Of a stretch of DNA of 7,274 nt, positions 5,435-7,274 are shown in pieces. A program made the position numbers and the translations under genes. Under the pieces are notes generated by a model. That model saw only the letters and a program-made list of their open reading frames with translations. It did not search any database and was not told where the DNA came from. How positions within the stretch are numbered: the stretch's first letter is position 1; each line of letters opens with the position of its first letter. Location: the NCBI GenBank assembly GCA_945867875.1, contig CAMBJF010000118.1, positions 1-7,274 on the forward strand. Reading direction: 5' to 3'. Origin of the DNA: an uncultured Ruminococcus sp. Lineage in GTDB: Bacteria > Bacillota > Clostridia > Oscillospirales > Ruminococcaceae.

Positions 5435-6703
5435 ATGAGAAAGATATATGCAGTAGTGGCGGCTGTGCTTTCCGCAGCGGTGCTGTGCTCCTGTTCGGCA
5501 GATGTGCCCGAAGAGGTCACAGAGGAGGAAGAGGACACCCCTGCCCAGACCCTTACCGTTGATGACCCCGATTACTATACCCGCTTCAAAGGGCAGAACA
5601 TCTCCATAAATGTCTATAACTGGGGCGAATATATCTGCACGGGAGCGGACGAGGGCACACTTAATGTCAACGCCGAATTTACGAACCTCACTGGTATAAA
5701 GGTGAACTACACCAACTACGCCACCAACGAGGAATTGTATGCCAAGCTGAAAGGCGGCGGAGCGTCATATGATATCATAATCCCCTCGGATTATATGATA
5801 AACAAGATGATAAAGGAAAAAATGGTGCAGAAGCTTGATTATGAAAATATCCCGAATTTCAAGTACATTATGCCCAATTTCCGAAATCTCGAATATGACC
5901 CCGAAAACGAGTATTCCGTGCCATACACATGGGGAACGGTCGGCATCATCTATGACGAAACGATGATAGACATTTCCCCTGAGGACATCGACTGGGACAT
6001 TCTCTGGAACGAGGATTATCTTGACAATATCCTTATGTTCGACAATCCCCGTGATGCATTCGCCATTGCCGAGATAAAGTGCGGCTATTCCCTTAACACC
6101 GAGGACAGCGACGAACTTATCAATGCTGCCGATGAGCTGAAAGCCCAGAAGCGTATAGTTCAGGCATATGTTATGGACGAGATATTCGACAAAATGGGAG
6201 CTGGGGACGCTCTCATAGCTCCATATTATGCAGGCGATGCGCTGACCATTATGGAGGAAAACGATTCCCTTAATTTCGTTGTTCCAAAGAGCGGCACCAA
6301 CCTTTTCGTTGACGCAATGTGCATACCCACTTCCTCCAAGCAGAAGGAAGCGGCGGAAATGTACATCAACTTTATGTGCGAGCCTGATATCGCCTATGCG
6401 AACATCGACTACATCTGCTACTCCACCCCCAATTCGGGAGCGTTCGAGAAGCTTGACGAAGATGTCCGCACAAATCCCATATCCTATCCCGATGAGGATT
6501 TCATTGCAGAAAAGACCACGGTTTTCGTAAATCTTTCCGACGAGGCAAATTTGCAGATGCAGACCCTTTGGACGGAAATGAAATCCGCCGAGGAAGAGGA
6601 CGCAAACACCTGGATAATGCCTGCATTCCTCATTGCCTGCGTTGTCTTTATGATAGCGGTGCAGGTGAGAAGATATATCAGAAGCAAAAAGGATATTTTT
6701 TAA
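5435..6703 (+). CDS. potD: Polyamine-binding lipoprotein PotD with extra C-terminal membrane helix
   Basis: This is the extracellular substrate-binding protein of the importer, 422 residues. A lipoprotein signal ends in LCSC, with Cys20 the likely lipidated residue (Cys at -2 is atypical), followed by an acidic linker at 25-34. The mature domain at about 50-385 matches PotD. By memory of the E. coli protein, equivalents of ligand residues are Trp63 and Tyr66 (YNWGEY), Ser118 and Tyr120 (PSDY), Asp203, Asp293 and Tyr329 (YSTPN). Two aromatic-box tryptophans seem replaced, by Tyr264/265 and Phe291, and the Glu partner near 207 is Asp. Unusually, residues 393-411 form a hydrophobic helix followed by a basic tail (RRYIRSKK), predicting a second, C-terminal membrane anchor. 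E. coli PotD lacks this and is about 348 residues. AAGGAGG (5419-5425) supports the start. It is last in the operon and followed by a strong terminator. The polyamine is undetermined. Confidence 0.93.
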   Translation: MRKIYAVVAAVLSAAVLCSCSADVPEEVTEEEEDTPAQTLTVDDPDYYTRFKGQNISINVYNWGEYICTGADEGTLNVNAEFTNLTGIKVNYTNYATNEELYAKLKGGGASYDIIIPSDYMINKMIKEKMVQKLDYENIPNFKYIMPNFRNLEYDPENEYSVPYTWGTVGIIYDETMIDISPEDIDWDILWNEDYLDNILMFDNPRDAFAIAEIKCGYSLNTEDSDELINAADELKAQKRIVQAYVMDEIFDKMGAGDALIAPYYAGDALTIMEENDSLNFVVPKSGTNLFVDAMCIPTSSKQKEAAEMYINFMCEPDIAYANIDYICYSTPNSGAFEKLDEDVRTNPISYPDEDFIAEKTTVFVNLSDEANLQMQTLWTEMKSAEEEDANTWIMPAFLIACVVFMIAVQVRRYIRSKKDIF

Positions 6704-6712
6704 GATGACTTT

Positions 6713-6756
6713 ATACCCGACTGTGTGAATTGTTTCGGTGCAGTCGGGTATTTTTT
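6713..6756 (+). terminator. Strong Rho-independent terminator of potABCD
   Basis: ATACCCGACTG (6713-6723) pairs perfectly with CAGTCGGGTAT (6741-6751), an 11-bp stem with a 17-nt loop. The T-run at 6751-6756 overlaps the last stem base. It starts 9 nt after the potD stop, as expected for the operon end. Confidence 0.95.
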
Positions 6757-6758
6757 GT

Positions 6759-6787
6759 TTGCATAGGGCGGGGAAATGTGGTATAAT
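6759..6787 (+). promoter_or_regulatory. Sigma-A promoter of the AT-rich small gene
   Basis: TTGCAT (6759-6764) and TATAAT (6782-6787) are 17 bp apart, with an extended -10 (TGG at 6779-6781). It starts directly after the pot terminator, so the downstream gene has its own transcript beginning near 6794. Over 29 bp it matches the candidate promoter of the LytTR regulator (minus strand 1965-1937) at 24 positions, including an identical 14-bp block AAATGTGGTATAAT. Confidence 0.7.
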
Positions 6788-6845
6788 GAGAAGTGGCAAT
6801 ATTTGTTAGATTAGGATTTTATAGAATTATATGAAGGATAAGAAA

Positions 6846-7235
6846 ATGATTTGGTTAGATCCAGATGAATATTTAAATCAAAAATACATAGAGTTGAGGA
6901 TTTATGCCCCAAAAAGTGAAGTGGTTTATTTGGATTTTAATCCGCTTAAGATTTCTAATAAATCAGATTGGAATCCATTATGGGAAGAATGGCATTGTTA
7001 TTCGTCTCCGTTAAGGATATATAAACAGGATTACAATCTTCTGCTAAAATACTTCAATAAAATATATCCGACAAAGGATGCAATAGATAACTCAATAAGT
7101 TTGTCATTTGACATATGTTCAGATAATTGGATTATAAAATCAGATTGGCAAATTATTGTTGACGAAATAGAAAATGATAATGATTTAGTATGTGAAAATG
7201 AAAAAAATTCTTTTTGGATTTTCTTAATTGGATAA
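6846..7235 (+). CDS. Unrecognised AT-rich small protein
   Basis: The protein has 129 residues from ATG 6846, which has AAGGA (6834-6838) with a 7-nt spacer. An in-frame ATG at 6831 would add five residues (MKDKK) but has no ribosome site, so I prefer 6846. I do not recognise the family. It is soluble-looking, rich in Trp, Tyr, Asp and Asn, has no signal peptide or clear membrane helix, and ends in a short hydrophobic stretch (FWIFLIG). Acidic, aromatic-rich small proteins of this sort include many immunity proteins of polymorphic toxins, but no motif supports that here. G+C is about 25-30% on sampled lines, against roughly 45-55% in the pot genes, and codons are AT-rich throughout, suggesting acquisition from elsewhere. 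It is monocistronic in this window, with its own promoter. Only 39 bp follow, with no terminator seen. Confidence 0.75.
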   Translation: MIWLDPDEYLNQKYIELRIYAPKSEVVYLDFNPLKISNKSDWNPLWEEWHCYSSPLRIYKQDYNLLLKYFNKIYPTKDAIDNSISLSFDICSDNWIIKSDWQIIVDEIENDNDLVCENEKNSFWIFLIG

Positions 7236-7274
7236 AAACAGCACTAACATATACAACAGTAATCGTCGTTGAAG

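Noticed and set aside
5765..6799. A 344-codon open frame on the minus strand opposite potD
   Set aside because: It is the antisense shadow of an unambiguous potD, has no plausible ribosome site or recognisable domain, and crosses the pot terminator.
7236..7274. Start of another gene or a terminator at the right edge
   Set aside because: Only 39 bp remain, with no convincing ribosome site, hairpin or long open frame.
1..7274. CRISPR arrays, tRNA or rRNA genes, insertion sequences
   Set aside because: No regularly spaced repeats, no cloverleaf-like or rRNA segments and no transposase-like coding sequence were seen on either strand.

Overview
The window looks like the end of a draft or metagenomic contig from a low-to-moderate G+C Firmicute, most likely a Clostridia member such as Ruminococcus/Oscillospiraceae. 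That placement is inferred from strong AGGAGG ribosome binding sites, TATAAT promoters with TGn extensions, an Agr-type LytTR two-component pair and a potABCD operon; no marker gene fixes the taxon. Bases 1-41 are not biological. They match the Illumina Nextera read-2 adapter with the Tn5 mosaic end, so real sequence begins at about base 42.

Left part, minus strand (42-1965): an AgrA/LytR-type response regulator (CheY-like receiver plus LytTR DNA-binding domain) is followed 2 nt later by a polytopic AgrC-like GHKL histidine kinase. The kinase is cut at its G2 ATP-binding box by the contig end. No agrB or agrD is visible, but the region beyond the kinase is missing.

Middle, plus strand (about 1990-2630): a divergent unit holds a 14-codon ORF with a near-perfect Shine-Dalgarno, then a 152-residue protein of uncertain function (GyrI-like/DUF5085-like by general appearance) in the same frame, closed by a Rho-independent terminator. 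An 11-bp inverted repeat covers the Shine-Dalgarno of the small ORF. Two 10-bp motifs from this leader recur in the pot promoter/leader region about 640-730 bp away.

Right-centre, plus strand (2695-6756): a strong sigma-A promoter drives potA-potB-potC-potD, a complete spermidine/putrescine-type ABC importer, ending in a strong terminator. PotA (ATPase) starts at TTG. PotB and PotC are the permeases. PotD is a lipoprotein substrate-binding protein that unusually also has a predicted C-terminal membrane helix. No potR-like repressor gene lies in the window.

Right end (6759-7274): a separate promoter, 24/29 identical to the candidate promoter of the LytTR regulator, precedes an AT-rich gene for a small protein I do not recognise. 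Its base composition differs sharply from its neighbours and suggests recent acquisition.

The most novel-looking part is 1990-2772: a peptide-sized ORF with an occluded ribosome binding site beside an Agr-like two-component system, with motifs shared with the polyamine operon. Any functional link between them is inference.
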